The position numbers and the translations under genes were made by a program. Shown here piece after piece: positions 24,506 through 37,941 of a DNA stretch of 64,000 nt; the stretch's first letter is position 1, and each line of letters begins with the position of its first letter. Source of the DNA: Glutinoglossum americanum. Its lineage: Eukaryota > Ascomycota > Geoglossomycetes > Geoglossales > Geoglossaceae. Where the stretch lies: contig JAGHQL010000035.1 of assembly GCA_020080175.1 (NCBI GenBank), positions 1-64,000 of the forward strand, written 5' to 3'. The notes beneath the pieces are model-generated. The model had not been told where the DNA came from. It was given only the letters and a program-made list of their open reading frames with translations, and did not search any database.

Positions 24506-26053
24506 CTATCCCTTCACCGTTGCGGTGACAGTCTCCGTTACGGTTGCCGTAGAGGTAACGGTCTCAGTAATGATTGCGATACCCCCAGGAAGCCCAATAG
24601 ACGATACGCCCCCGGCTACAGTAGTGGCGGAATCGGTGGGCTGTTCCGTATGGCTAGACTTGGTTCGCCTCGTGCGGATTACAGGAGAGGATGGTGGAAC
24701 TATAATTGTCTGTGTGACTGTCGTAGTAACTCCGCCTGTTGGTAATTGAGTCGGCAGATTTGGCGCTTGTAGCGAGCCGGTTAGGAAAGTGATCGTTATG
24801 GACGTAGTGGGTGTAACAAATTGAGGTATAGAGTTTGTTGAGAGCGACGCTGGGCCACCAGGAAACGTGGGTGACGTGGATGATGTCGAAGAGGCCGAGT
24901 TGCCTGCAGTCGTAGGCGAAGTCCCAGGGCCAGTTGGAGAACTTATTGCATCTTTTGGAGATGTTCCGTTTAGTCCCATTATTAGTTGTGCGTTTTCCAC
25001 AGTGTCACAACTAATATCAACGCCATTACCGGGCGCCGTTTTTGGTAGAGCGAAGCATTGCATACCCTGGGGGCATTGGGTAAGCGTATATTTTCCATTA
25101 GAGTCACACATGGCCAGTTGCCCATTAATGCAAGCAACCGCCTCAAAGGAACGATTCAGGCTGCACGTGGAATCCGAAGTCAAAGTTTTGAAGATGATAT
25201 TCAACGTGCGAGCCATTTCCAGATTGTTCTGGGTTATAGAAGTTGATGGCGGTGCTGTTGCAGTAGCGGGGATGGTGGAAGTTATTTGCACCTTACTGGT
25301 GACCTCGACTGTAGTTGTATGGTTTTTGGAGCCGGTAGGTGATGGCCGTGAGCTCCTTGCATTACTTGGTATTTGGCTGGTACTCGTAGTAGGTAACCTA
25401 GTAGTCGGTCTATTAGGTAGCGCTGCACTGGGCGATGTAGTAGATACTGAGCAGGATGCGTCTGGACAGGGCGCCCCAGTCGCATTTAGCAAGCTTTGAG
25501 CTGGCTGGTTTTCGGGTGGCTGACCTGATGACGCGGATAGAGTTTTCGTCAATTTAATTGGTACCGCTGGTTGGGTTGTCGTCTGGGGAGTGGTGGTAGG
25601 TAGAACCGCCGTCGATAGTTTAGGTGTAGAGACGGTGGTCATAAACACAGTCGCCGCAGGAGCCCCATTCGGATACCTGAAGACCACGCTTGTCCCTACA
25701 GGACTGTCGCCAGCAACGGAAGCCGCCTCCTGAGTGTTGGACGGATTTCCGGCTGATACGGATGTGGTAGAAGATTGCAAAGGAAGGTGTTCTAATGTAC
25801 CGGCACTAGGACCCTCCGCTGGCCTAGAAGGGAAGGCAGATGACAAGCTTGATGCCGCTATAGTTGACAGGGTATCATTGCTAGGCCCAACAGACCGTAC
25901 ACGCCAAAGCCTTTCAATTGTCAGTCAACCGTTCATGCTTGGCCACAACCAATCTAAACCATACCTGACGCTGTCGTTGTTCAGACGAAGCGGTTTTGCG
26001 ACGACAATATTGGATAGTGTCACCAGGACAAAAAGCGTAATTAAGTCTAACAT
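24506..26053 (-). CDS. Secreted Ser/Thr-rich protein with a CBM19-like cysteine module
   Basis: Two exons (25965-26053 and 24506-25910; a 54-bp intron at 25911-25964) encode 497 aa. The first exon is essentially a signal peptide, MLDLITLFVLVTLSNIVVA, with likely cleavage before KPL. The body is dominated by Ser, Thr and Pro and is probably heavily O-glycosylated. A compact module holds six cysteines near residues 279, 290, 298, 309, 315 and 331 (pattern C-x10-C-x7-C-x10-C-x5-C-x15-C). It resembles the CBM19-type chitin-binding region common in fungal cell-wall proteins. No GPI-type hydrophobic tail is seen at the C-terminus, which ends in VTATVKG. Cell-wall or extracellular location is inferred; the ligand is not proven. 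Confidence 0.8.
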
Positions 26054-27863
26054 ATTGATTTGAGGATATTCTATCCTAGAAGATGATAGAGTTGGTAGGA
26101 ATGGTCTCCGAAGGATTAGGCAATAGCCATATGCAGAATAGGTGAACTGAGTATTATTCAAAGCACCGGGCCTCGTTGAAAGAACGTATGGCTTGACACC
26201 AGCGAAGGTAAAGACACGATCAACGCGACGGCAGAAAGAAGCAGACGATGAGTGAAAACGGGCAATTGCTGGGTGTCCCGCTATTCTTGTATGATTGTTA
26301 GAATGGCTAGTGTCCATAGCCGCTCGCATTCACATAATTCCGGCACAATCACCAATTTACTAAACCCCGCAAAAGTACCAAACACCTCCCAGAGCCATCG
26401 TGGCAATAACGCGTTGGCGGTACCCGCGACAGCGCGAGTCGGATCATACCAGTCGATTTGAACAAACCCATGTTAATTGAATTAGATACGCAAGGAGGAC
26501 GATTCCCAGATGAGTGCCTACAGCGGCTCTCTCATCTGCTTGGAAGTATATATGAAACGTCCTTCAAGTTAAGGTATTTTGCTATGGAGTTGAAGTCGGA
26601 CGTAGATAGCCAGTCGATGAGACGTCAAGTTAACAAGCCGAAGCGGCAATGGTCGCGACTCGGTTACAGGGACTAGATATTGATTGGTTACCGAACTCCC
26701 TTTGCTGAAACAACTCATTTTCTACACAGTATGGAGGCTAGCCTCATAAGCGACACCTCCGAGCATTTTGATTAATCATCCCTCTAAACCCCAACCCGCA
26801 TTGCTGCCCCATAGTACTTCGTACTCCTAGCAACCATATCTGGATACTAGTCATAATGGACTGCCTTTTCATCCCTAAGTTAATAAATAATCCATCACAG
26901 GCTGACCTCCACAAAGCAAAAAAACATAAATAGGCTCAGAACCCTTATAAATGGGGTAGATTACACTTTTTCATCTGCGAGAGCAGCCAGCGGAAATGCT
27001 CCCTCCTCAACTGTTGACCGCCACCAGAAACACCAGGTCCAGATATTAGAACAGTTATGACGTACCGACCCCTTATACCGCACGTCTCACAGGTGCTAGT
27101 CGCTGCGACGGCCACCCAGACTAAATAGGTCTGTGCAGGATTCTCGCTATACTTGGCCACCATTATCAATATTGGATTGACATAGACCGTTGGGATGGCA
27201 GTGGTTGGGTTTGGAGTCATTGGGCCAACAGCACATGATATTGTGGCCTGAGTTACAAGGCAGGAAGACGGCGGGTCAGCTCCAACATGCTCTAGCCCCC
27301 ATCGTGTTCCAGCCCTAATCACAAAGGGACCGACCTCAAAAATAAAACACCTTTCGTTCACACATCATCTTGTTCAGAAGGGTTTTCTTTCTACACTGGC
27401 TACATGTCCCCCCTCCTCTCTCGCCCCACATTCACAACCCAGGGCAACCTTTCCTCTTGGGAGAGAGGGTAAACCGGCAACAATGCAAAAAAAGGTAAAC
27501 AATGACGAATATGCATACGAATATGCATACCCTTTCTTCTATATAGAGGGCCTCGTCGTTCCCGTCTCTCCAAATGAGTGAGGTTTCGTGTGCATCGCTA
27601 ATATCAAGGAGGAACAGAAGTGGCAGAAGGTTCTGCCGGGAAAAGGAATAGAAAATGATGGGGGCAAGGCTAGGCAACGTAGAAGGACGAGATCCAATCG
27701 GATTTATCACATCCCTCCGAGCCCATAGAATATTGGGTGAGAACCACAGGAGAGAAACCATAGAAGGGAAGAATGCATTACGTTGTATCGTACCATAGCG
27801 CCGAGTTTTAGAATAGAAAGTGTGGTGGAAAATCAAAAAGCCCCAGCGAGAAAGAACAGCTGT
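26054..27863. other. Intergenic region without a supported gene
   Basis: These 1.8 kb lie between the start of the CBM19-like gene and the 3' end of the MIT-domain gene. A 138-codon open stretch on the minus strand (26945-27361) lacks a recognised domain and a good start, and is probably chance. The part next to 27864 is the likely 3' UTR of the MIT gene. Confidence 0.5.
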
Positions 27864-30800
27864 CTAGACCAACACCCATTCGCTCCCCTGTTTAATGAAC
27901 TTATCAAGTAACACCGATATGTCCGAGAGCACAAAGCGACAGATGTAGAAACCAAAAAACTCCGATGCATGACGTGTACTGAGCTCCAGTCCCACCTGCG
28001 TCTGGGATGAATGCTTAAGGCCGGGATCTTCAACTTGCCGCGCAATTTGATCTACGCGCTTGTTAGTGTCACTCTCCTCGGAGAAAAATAGAACATATAG
28101 TTCGACTTACCCAAGACCTGCGCAGCGTCGAAAAGTCTCGCAAGAGATCCCAAGTAGTGCGCGTTGGGACCGCCGAATTGGACACCTTCGACGCTGCGTT
28201 TCGGGATTCTACCAATAGGGGCAGAAGCCATAGGTAGAGTGCTCATAGAGAAGCTCTCCTTGGAATTATCCCTCGTAAAAGTGGACGATGTCAACCCGGC
28301 GTTAGAGTTCTTCGACCGCAGTCTCTTCCATGAAAGGTATGATTTGCTAGACAACGTTGAGCTTTTCGGGCCGGCCGAGTCTGTATTGTCGTTCGCATCT
28401 TTGAACATTGACTGAGAGCCCTGAACGCCAACCTCATTCCCTAGCTTCTTAGACAAAGACACTTGCACCTGGTCCAAGATACCCTCCAAGGCCTGCATTT
28501 CCTCGAGAACTGCGTCTGCATCGTCCGTATCCACTTTAGCTAGTTTCAATAAAGCTGCCGTTAGAAGATCACAGGCAGAAATCTTCTCGTCCGTGCCCTT
28601 AATTTTCACCCCCCTAACACGCCATACGTCCCTAGGAACAAAGAGCTTTGTTGATAGATAGCCACCGCGGTTATGTACTATGGTCTGGTAGAAGCATCGC
28701 ATAAGCCAGTAAGGGCGTAGAAGATATTCAGAGGGGCACGGCTCGAGCGGTATCGGCGCATTCAAAGCCATGGGGTTAGGAGAACCTGGGCTATATGGAG
28801 AGTGGATATCGGTATCGAAATAAGCAATACCTACCCCTACCGCTAACGAGCCAGGTATTATATTCCCAGATGTTGGGGTTGGTAACGGAGGGACGCCCTG
28901 CCCATATCCCCTACGCATATTTACTCCAGATGGAGTAAAGGGGTGACTTGGTGTGCCAGGAGAGCTTTCCGAACCGTCGGGGCTAGAAACAGATAGGTTT
29001 CGGTTCTTCAAGCTTGAAGATGAGAGCGCGAGCCTTAGGTTGCCGGACCCGGCTGATGGCTTGCTATTCAACCGTCCCGGCGACCCAGTCCGCGATTGGA
29101 CATTTTCACCCTCATGAGGCATCGCCCTCGTGAGGGGGGAAACCCCAGGGGATAGGGCAGGCGGGGGTATGGGATCTGCGAAACCCGCGTCGATAAACTG
29201 GGGAGAGTCTCGACGGAACATCCCCTGGGGGGTTGCAGATGCTGGGGGGCGTATGACCGGGCCAGGAGTCAGCTGCCTAGTTGGCAGGATTGTGGACGAA
29301 GCAGATTTAGGAGCCGTGAGAATATCATCACCTAGGACCTTGGGTGGTGCCAGCAAAGGCGGGGAACCCAGTGGGCCGGCAAGTGCTACCGTGGCCTTCG
29401 TTGTCTCGACCTTTAGCTGCTTAGGGTTTTGTCCTGACAGTCTCCTACTTCGGATCCCTTGAGCTTGGTTTTGCATGCCTGCAGCACTAGGTGGTCTAGG
29501 AGCTGCCGCGCTTGGTGGTCTGGGAGCTGCAGCACTCGGCGGTCTAGGAGCTGCCGCGCTTGGTGGTCTAGGAGCTGCAGCACTCGGTGGTCTAGGAGCT
29601 GCCGCGCTTGGTGGTCTAGGAGGAGCAGTTGTCGGAGGTGGTCGTGGAGGCGGAGTGGAAGTAGGCATCGGCGGAACCGGAAGTGCTCCAGACGGTGGCG
29701 GATGTGGTGGAGGTGGAGTTTTTGACTGCAGCCGTTGGGGTAATGATGGTATTACAGGAGCTTCTGCAACCGTCTGTAACGATGTCCCTGCAGTTGTGAA
29801 GTTAGATCCAATTGAGCTCCCCCACGTCCGCCCGGAGAATCCACTTGAACCCGACTCTCGCGGCAACGCTGATTTCGATTGCAGGTCGAACTCAAAGTCG
29901 TCCATAATCATATATTCACGAGTCATTTCTTCCAGTAGCCTTTCTTCCTCCTCTGCCTCTTCCTCCAAGTAGTCAGCATCCCCAATGCTATCACTTCTTG
30001 TTCTTGCAGCATTTCTAGCAGCATTCTGCAAACGTCTCTTTTCTCTCTCCTTCGCAAATTGTATCGCGGTTTCCCTCTCCGCTTCCCTGACTCTTTCCTT
30101 AGCTACCTCCACATTTCTCCGGGCAATTGAGATCATGTCGGTTTCAGCCAGATCGGCCTCTGAAGCGGGTACATAACCGTCATCATAGGCCGCCTCGACC
30201 GCGGCGTCTAGCGCAGCGTCAAATTCGTCCGCCGTGGCCCCGCTTGCCGCTCGCAGCCGCTTTCTCCGCAATGCTCTCGACGAGGATCGGGAATGGACGG
30301 ACGACGCCGAGGACCCACCAGATTCATCAATTGTATCCAGCCAGGATGTAGATTCCGTACTATTCGCTCTCGAGTGATCCTTCTCTCGGGAGGAGACAGA
30401 AGAATTGGTCGGCGATGCCAATCCGGTTTGCTTCTGGTCTACCTTCATCGGGGAGGGAGCGCGTCGCATTAACAGGGGTGGTGGTATGCAGTCGACCTGC
30501 ATGGGAGGCTGAAGGTGATTGCCAATCTCGACCATCTCTTCTCTCATGGGCGATTTAGAAAATGATCGTTGTTGGAAGAGTTGTTTCGTGGGTGAAGGAG
30601 GAATATACTGCTCCCCTCCAGAGAAAGCGGACGGTAGCAACGACTCTCTCCGCGGGGGAACAAGAGATGGTGCGAGCGTTCGTTTTTCCCTCGGTTCTGC
30701 AATATATGATTGGTCATTGATGATCCTGGTCACGGTTGCAGTTTCGATTATAGTATCTTCTTCCTCATTGTCGGAGAGGGATTGCGTCTCTAGATCCGCA

Positions 30801-32224
30801 CTATAATTGTCAAGATCGTCGGGGTCGTAAAGTTCGTTAGCCTCGGGCCTTGCGGGAAGCGCCTTTTCTTCTGCCTTGAACTGAGGTGTCAAGTCCTTCA
30901 GCTCCACTATCCTGCGCGTGTACGTGCTTCGCTGCAGGAGTTAAAACTAATATTAGCAATTTTCGCTTCCCCAAAATGCATCCTATAAATTCCTCATGCA
31001 CCTTGCAAAGAATGCGACTTAACTTACAATAGCTTGTAGTTTCCTCTTCTCCTCTTCTCCGTTTGTCCTTGACATCACCTGCTGGAGTAAATCGCAAGCG
31101 TCCCCATATGCCTCCACTGCTCCTTCATAATTCTGCGCATTGTCCAACAGAACTGCTGTATTCGCCTTCTGCAGCGCCTTTGACAACATTGCTTTCTGAG
31201 AGGGGTGTTTATTCTTTCCCGGATTCAGTTTCGAGCCCCTTCTCTCCGTCTCGCCTCTCACCGAGATCCGCCTCAATTCCTTCTGCCTCTTAGCTGATTC
31301 TCTACGGAACACTTGAGACTTCAAAGTGATAGTTTCCGATGGTGGCTTCTGCGGGGGTTCGTGTGTACTCCTTTTTGGAGGTGATGCAGGCTTATTCGGC
31401 GATGATAAGGGTGGTGGCTTCCTGCCGCCGGTGGGCGGATCAAGTTTTCCTTCTAGGCTGTCGTCGGATGGGTCCTGCAGAGACTGTGGTAACGTCTTTG
31501 ATCTCAGTGGAGTAGATTCGATAGACCCTTTCCTTGATGAAGACTCTATGGATGTCACTACTTCAAAAGATGGTGAAACGATGATTGGAGGTAGGATATC
31601 GACATGCACCTGATGTATCGTGTGCTTCGACTTAGCAGGGTTACTATTCGAGGCGGGTGATGAAGTCGAATGTTTAGATTTTGTGGAGGTGTGTTTCTTG
31701 GACGGTGACAGTGAATGTAGCACGCGGCCCGAGATGTCGGTGCTCAAACTTCTCGCCAAATTCCCCCCCCGCTCATTTCCTGATGAGGATACTGAGGATT
31801 TTCTCGAATTGGTAGATAGCGATCGGGGATTGGGATTCCTAACTCCTTCCTTCGCCCCGCTGGTACTGTGTGAACGGTTGTGTGCGACGCTTGGCCGCCG
31901 CCCTCGTTCAGGCGAGGTGTTCGCGGCCGAGTTGTCAGTGGTGTCGGTGGAGGTCGCTTGGCTTCTGGCCCCTGTTTCAAGGGTCGCAACTGCAACAGCT
32001 GTAGTAGCTGCGGCAGAGAGGGCAGCGGTCGGCTGCGACCTGGGACGAGAGTGATGAGAGCCAGCTCTTCGCACGGTGCTAGCCGATGACGAGAGAGAAT
32101 TGGACGAAGGCGATGACGACAAGTGCTGCTGCTGTCGACCTCCTACAATCGATGATGCTTGGGGAGAGGAAGAAGCAAGCGGACGGGCAGGTGTGGTTGG
32201 TGGAGCGGTTGACGAGTTAGCCAT
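27864..32224 (-). CDS. Large MIT-domain protein with proline-rich and coiled regions
   Basis: Three exons (31028-32224, 28111-30931, 27864-28051) encode 1401 aa. The first 320 residues are Ser-rich and disordered. The MIT domain (microtubule interacting and transport) lies near residues 325-410, including KALQKANTAVLLDNAQNYEG and TYTRRIVELK, and is split by the 96-bp intron. A charged coiled stretch rich in Glu/Arg follows (coding positions roughly 29930-30150), then a proline-rich repeat at 836-880. The last 250 residues form a conserved globular part with YLLRPYWLMRCFYQTIVHN and FGGPNAHYLGSLARLFDAAQ. MIT domains bind ESCRT-III tails in Vps4-like proteins, so a membrane or endosomal role is plausible but unproven. 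The start is the first ATG (MANSSTAPP); upstream codons in frame are not ATG. Confidence 0.85.
29490..29620 (-). repeat. 24-bp coding tandem repeat (about 5.5 copies)
   Basis: A 24-bp unit repeats from 29490 in copies starting at 29490, 29514, 29538, 29562, 29586 and a partial at 29610. It encodes the octapeptide APRPPSAA on the minus strand. Copies alternate between two versions of the third part (GCCGCGCTT and GCAGCACTC on the plus strand), so the real unit is a 48-bp dimer. Such arrays change length easily between strains. Confidence 0.95.
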
Positions 32225-35200
32225 AGCGGACAAAATTTCCAGAGATTGGATTGGGGTGCTCAGCGCTGCTCTCGGCTAAGGTTCAGGGGTGAGTGTTTGA
32301 AAATGCCACCACCAGTGACAGGCGCCACTAAGGGAGGAGGCCGCTTTTCTCGGCCCGTGGGCATACACCACGGCCTAAGGCACACTGTGCGAAGTGCTTG
32401 CGTGCTGGGGCTTGGTCGCTGATCTCGATCGTATCGCTGGGTGCGCGAAATTGCTTTATTTGGTGCTGACTGGCTGTCGGCCCAATCCAATTTTGGACTC
32501 TTTTTTGTTTTGCGCTGCCGAATCGCTGCTTCCCAGCCGCACACCGCGATATGAATTGCTCGCAGCCTGGTTGGCTGTTAGCCCTCGGCAAGTACCGACC
32601 ACTATGGGCCTTTAACTGGAAGAAGACTGGAAGATGCCCAAAGTGGGCAGAGGTTCAGTAGAAAAAGTAGAGGTGAATTTCCCAGTGTGCGAAGTTAATT
32701 CCACCTTCCCCAATAAATACCCAGGATTGCGTCCTCTCAGGATCCCACTCCCTATCCCTCCTGAATCTTCGCGCGCTGTCAGACTCGGAGCAACGCACAA
32801 TGTCGCAAAAGGGAGCCACCCAATCTCTCCTCAGCGCTTGGCCGATGAGACGCAAGTGTCCACCGAAGGGAGGTCGGTCTGCTTGGGCTATCCAGCAACC
32901 CAGCTCGGCTCAAAAGTTGTCCTTCCCATGCGTCGTCTTCGCGATGAGCTTGTTCTATGGTTGCTTCGATATGCGTCAACCCTTCCTGTCGTTGACCGTC
33001 GACGGTCCTATCCGTCGTAAGACTTTCCAAAGCAGACCGATTGAAAGCTGACTTGGGAATCGATATTTTTAAGTAGCTCCTCCCACTCGATTTCCCGCCG
33101 AACGTGTCCAATCGGGGGTTAAACGATCGAGCGGGTAGCCGCCAGCGAAACCTCTTGCAATTTCTGCCGTCCAGCGACAATTGGCCTACAATCAATAGGC
33201 AGCGACTATTTTCCGACTATACTGTGGCCTGTGGGGTGGACTGCGTTCCGATGAAAATTGAATCGATGTCGACCTACGGAGTGGTTGGTGGCGCGTTACT
33301 GCGTAGTTGTCCTGTAGAGAAGAGTTGGCAATTAGGCGGAGTGACAGGTGGCCGAGGTCGCGAACTCGAGGGCCGAGCTCCGTGTGCCGCTCTCCCTAAA
33401 GAGAGATATAGAGTCCGGTCTTGCCAGCGAGAGAACCAAGGTGCTGACAAGTACGGAAAGACCGTGCGTCCGTCTTTTCAGCCTTGCTCCTTTTGCCACC
33501 TGGTGACAGCTACCACTAAACGTGACGATGGGCAGAGACCAGTAATTGACAGGTCTTTAGGGCTCCCTAGCAGACTGACTTGTCGCGTCCGTACTATGTT
33601 TGGGATGGACCAAATATGTTTGTTCTGGTCGAGGCAACTTGCGGAACGAATCGCTATGACCCCTCCGGCTCACAAAACCGAATAAGTACTCCGCACTCTT
33701 AATATAATCCTTTTAGTTAGCCGCGTGAGATATATAGTTTATATCATATTTCCCTCTCTATTACATCCCCAAGGCACAAGGAATCCGGAACCAGGCCAGA
33801 AGGGAGAATCGGAAAGAAAGTGGGGGATAGAGCAGCAGCGATCTGTGTCGCTCACGAGAGACTTTGTACTCTGAACATTTTTGTATACCGCAACAGCATG
33901 CACCGAGCCGAAGTGTAAGAACGTGTCCGTCAGTGAAATAAGGGAACACGAAACCCCTAAGGGGATTTCCAAGCAGAAATAACTAGTTACGACACGAGTT
34001 CCCTCCTCGGTAGAGCCGGGGAATTTTGTTTTTACATATCGCGACTTAAAACTGGAAAAGAGAGGACGAGAGATCTGGCGAGACGTGAGGCGTCAACCGG
34101 GATTAGACTCCACCCCTGAATGCGCAGCGAGTAAGGGGGTGTGTGTGGCTCTCTTGGGGTGACCCCTGGCTCCGTGTCGCCATCCCAATTCCCCGATCAA
34201 CGATCAGGCCAAAAAAAACAAAAAAATAAAATTTTTTAAAAATAAAAAGAGCAAGCGAGATGCACCTTCTCAACCTCGCACCCCAGATGACTCTACTTGT
34301 CTTGCCTTACTACACTTTTGATTACCAACGGGTACCTGCTTGTCTGCTTCTGCTTACCGGGGGCGGCAGTATATTCTAACGTCCCATTCTGTCTCTTGGG
34401 GCACAACTCTTGTGACAGAAAACGGGAGTGGGGGTTTGATACATTGGGGCAAGGTGATCTGGAGCGAGAAGGGAATATTTTCCCGTAGGACGGCGAGGCT
34501 GTCGTGTGCTTCGCGTAAATCCGACATGTTCCTGAAGAGGGGAAAGAAGAAGAAAAGATGGGATTTTGGCCCCTTGTTGCTGTTTCTACTGTTGTTGTAT
34601 GTTGGGGCGTGTTTGAGGACGTATTTGGTCGGATGCGACTGTGCCTCTCACATAAGACGTTGGCCTTTCGATGTTTTAAACTATTTCGCAAAGCCTCCTC
34701 TCTCCTACTCCAGCTGGACCGAATACGTATCGTTTGTACCGCTCCCCCGCCGTTTTCCAGAGAGTAAGGCAAAATGGGACGATAGGGGCGTTTTTTGGTG
34801 ACGCAACCGGGTACGAAAGGGCCGTTTTAGACGTTATGCGGGAATCCTGGGAAGCGATCCGGGTGGGGCCGGGATAACCGTCCGTTTTATTGTTACTACC
34901 ATTTTTATTATTTAATTGCTGTCACTCGATGGTAGTATAGGACTAGAGCTGTCCATTACGCTAGTAACAACAAGACTAACAATACAATAAAAACGAAATA
35001 TCATCACCCTATTTACACCCGTGCAAGAAGCAATACTTTTTCACAGAAGCAAAGGGGAAAAATCCCCTTAGCTGGGTGGAAGAAAAGGGGCCACCCTGGG
35101 AAAAATAAACCTCATATGATCGCTAAAGGGGTTCGCGAGTCATGTACTGCGTTGCGTTATGGTACGTCTCGAAGAGGTAGGGGGAGCGCGTGATGCGTAT

Positions 35201-36875
35201 GCGAGATGTGCGCGGTGCATGCCGCGTTTGTTCGCGGTGGCATGGGCATGCATATCCCTTGAAAGGATGAGTTTTGCGGGGATCTGATGATCTGTTTGCG
35301 AGGATGAGAGGAGATCGACGAACCAGGTATACATCGAGGGGTTCTGGGCTACTATCAACGATAGTGGTGATACGACCGTATGAGGCGGGCGGATAACTAT
35401 CCAATTCCGATAACCAAAACTGATAATAATTGGTTAGTTACGACGGCGGCGTGGAGGCTCGCACGCCACTGGTGCTCTATGCGCCGAAGAATTTATGTGA
35501 TTGAGCACCCATGTATAACACGCTACTTGCGTTGCTTGCGCTCCTCCCTCTCCTCCATAATGTTTGAGCCCCTGCAAAGTACCGTTTTTTTCCAGTATAG
35601 AAGTCTCTGGAGATGTATCCAGGAAAAAAAACCCCGCGATAAGAATTTGGAATAAAATGATGGAGAGATGGGTAAATGTCAGATAATTAATCTATCTCGG
35701 ACGCGAGGCTTTTCTGAATTGCCGAGCTAGGTGTCGATATATAAACAATGTAGTTGTGGCTCTGTGGTCGGTGCTGGTCAGGCTGAAACGAGCGGAATGT
35801 TTTTAGTTTGCTAGGATGGGACTGGAATATGCCTGGCCATCTGGTCAGTCACTTGGAATCAACGGATTTATGGAGACTGCTGCTTCTTTTCCTTTATGCA
35901 GGAGGCGATGGCTGAGAGAAGGCCCTATGGCAAAACCTCGTTCAAGTTCATGGATTCGAAATACTCCCCATGCAAGGGTGGAGGCGAAGGTGCAGTTTCT
36001 GATATATTCTCCCTATTGTTTTCAACTACCTCCCGCATGTGAAGGAGAGTTGCTTGAAAAGAGCGACTTAGGGCGAATTACTTGGTCGAGTGATTGGCTA
36101 GAAGGCTGGAGAGTGCGTGAGTGGTTTTAGAGCATTTGCTCCTGTGTGGATGTGAGATTACAAAAAGGCCTAGAGGCTTATTAAGCAGCTACGAGCGATT
36201 GATGGAATTCGACGTACCTGTTTGGAGCTATTTTCGAAGATTTTGGTTCAATAAGATTCAGCAAGATGTCTTTAGGGGAAAGGTGTGGAATCTGCTGTGC
36301 GTCTATGTATGCATGTACGCAGGAACATGGGACGACTCCGCCTTTATTGTGGGGCCAGATGCCGCTATCTCAGGAAAAACGGGTATGACATCTAGTTAGA
36401 CTTGCATTGCTTTTTCAGCCTGAGTTTATCGTGTATACCCTCGAGCCAGAAGTGGAGTAGGCGAGAAGTAAATTAGAGTGAGCTATGTTGATGGGAGGTG
36501 GGCGTGCATTCTGGTTCCTTGGATTCATAAACTCTCGTCGCCTATCAGTCCGGGTGGCGCAAGTAATCTGCTGATGGAGATGTTCTGCATTGCATAACGA
36601 CGACGCGCATTGGTGCTGTTTCACGGATATTGTTGCTCATGCAAGTAATATTGCGCCATTCAATAGGAAGGTGGAGACTAGGCGAGATTAGGCAGAATGT
36701 TTCTGCCTCGCTCCTCTTTCTCTCTCCCCGCCAACTGCTAGGTAGCCATTTGATTCACCCCACATAAACTACCGACAACATCACCTCCTTTCTACCTCCG
36801 AGTCGTCATCGTGCAATACCGAGACCTGTCGAAAAGCAAAATAAAAGAGCATAAAATTATAAAGCTGTGACCCCC
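32225..36875. other. Long divergent intergenic region (MIT / BRCT genes)
   Basis: These 4.65 kb separate two start codons, which is far more than other divergent gaps here. No reading frame has a recognisable domain. The longest, about 190 codons at 33104-33685 on the plus strand, begins at GTG and looks like chance. An A-rich tract lies at 34210-34252. The stretch could hold long 5' leaders, a non-coding RNA or regulatory DNA, but I cannot support any of these specifically. Confidence 0.5.
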
Positions 36876-37941
36876 ATGCCACCGTACCGCTCACATATCC
36901 CCCCAGCCGCCAAGCCAACACGCAACCATTTTGACCCGTGGAACGCCTCACTGACGGGCCACCAGAGGGGGGAGAATCGTATTGGGCAGTCGTTGGGCTG
37001 GCGGGCGACGAGAACGAGGAGGTTGCAGGGACAGTTTCGGGGGGAGAATGGCGAGAAGGGGAAGGAGAAAGAAGGAACAAAGAGAAGCGTGATGGATATG
37101 TTGGTCGGGCAAGGTGCTGTGGGGGAAGCGAAGGTAGAAGTAGAGGGAGGCGGGGAGATGTCTACTCTAGCCACTAGAACCTCGACAGCAGGATCGTCGA
37201 ACTCGCTTTCGCCTCGAGACCTCCAACGAGGAGATCCCCTGTCATTCTTCAAACCAACACCCCACACAGCCTCACCACAGCCCAAAAAAATATTCAACAA
37301 CCTCACCATACACATCTCCGGCTCCACCAGTCCCTTGATCTCCGACCATCGCCTCAAACAGCTCCTCGCATCCCACGGCGCCCTTATCGCGCTGTCCCCG
37401 GCCCGCCGAACTGTTACGCACGTCATTATCGGGCAGCCCAACAGTGTCGGATGTGGAAGAGGAGCAGGCGGCGGATTAGCAGCCGGGAAGATACAGAGGG
37501 AGATTACGAGGGTCCGTGGTGGCGGTGGTTGTGGGGTGAGGTTTGTAGTGGTGGAGTGGTGAGTGTTATCGTTATTTCGTTATTGATAAATTCCTTCCGT
37601 TATTGTAGGTCAGAAACGGGCTGTGGCTGTAACTAGCTAAGCTGACGATCTGGGTGTATAGGGCGCTCGAGAGTATCTGCAATGGAAAACGCCTCTCTGA
37701 GGCAGCGTATTCGCCTTTGAAGCTCACGGCCGGGCGACAGAGGAGTGTTTATGGTATTTTTAATGTCACGAAGAAGGATGTTGGGACTGCGTTGCCAGGA
37801 TGGAAGGCCGATGAGGGATTTAGTATTCATGATAAAAGTAATGATGGTGGGAGAAAGGATGTTGGGTTGGTGGAGATGGATGAAGAGGGTAGTGGAGGCA
37901 AAGAGAATAGCCGGCGGTCGCCTTCGTTGGCTGTGCCATAG
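36876..37941 (+). CDS. BRCT-domain protein
   Basis: Two exons (36876-37558, 37662-37941; a 103-bp intron with GTGAGT donor and GCTGAC branch) encode 320 aa. The N-terminus carries a conserved fungal motif around HFDPWNASLTGHQ and GWRATRTRRLQGQFRG. The BRCT domain spans about residues 138-246: IFNNLTIHISGS starts it, SHGALIALSPARRTVTHVII forms the core, and VVEWALESICNGKRLSE, with the conserved Trp at 228, closes it across the splice junction. BRCT domains bind phosphopeptides or DNA ends in DNA-damage and replication proteins. The domain resembles the Rev1-type fungal BRCT, but no polymerase part is present, so the exact role is unknown. The start is the ATG at 36876; the codon three upstream is GTG. 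Confidence 0.85.

Noticed and set aside
26945-27361. 138-codon open frame on the minus strand
   Set aside because: It lacks a convincing ATG start and any known motif, and lies in a gene-poor interval.
33104-33685. 193-codon open frame on the plus strand
   Set aside because: It starts at GTG, has no recognisable domain or splice context, and its composition fits chance.
34293-34801. Overlapping frames of 63-159 codons on both strands
   Set aside because: Mutually overlapping chance frames next to an A-rich tract, with no domain or conserved motif.
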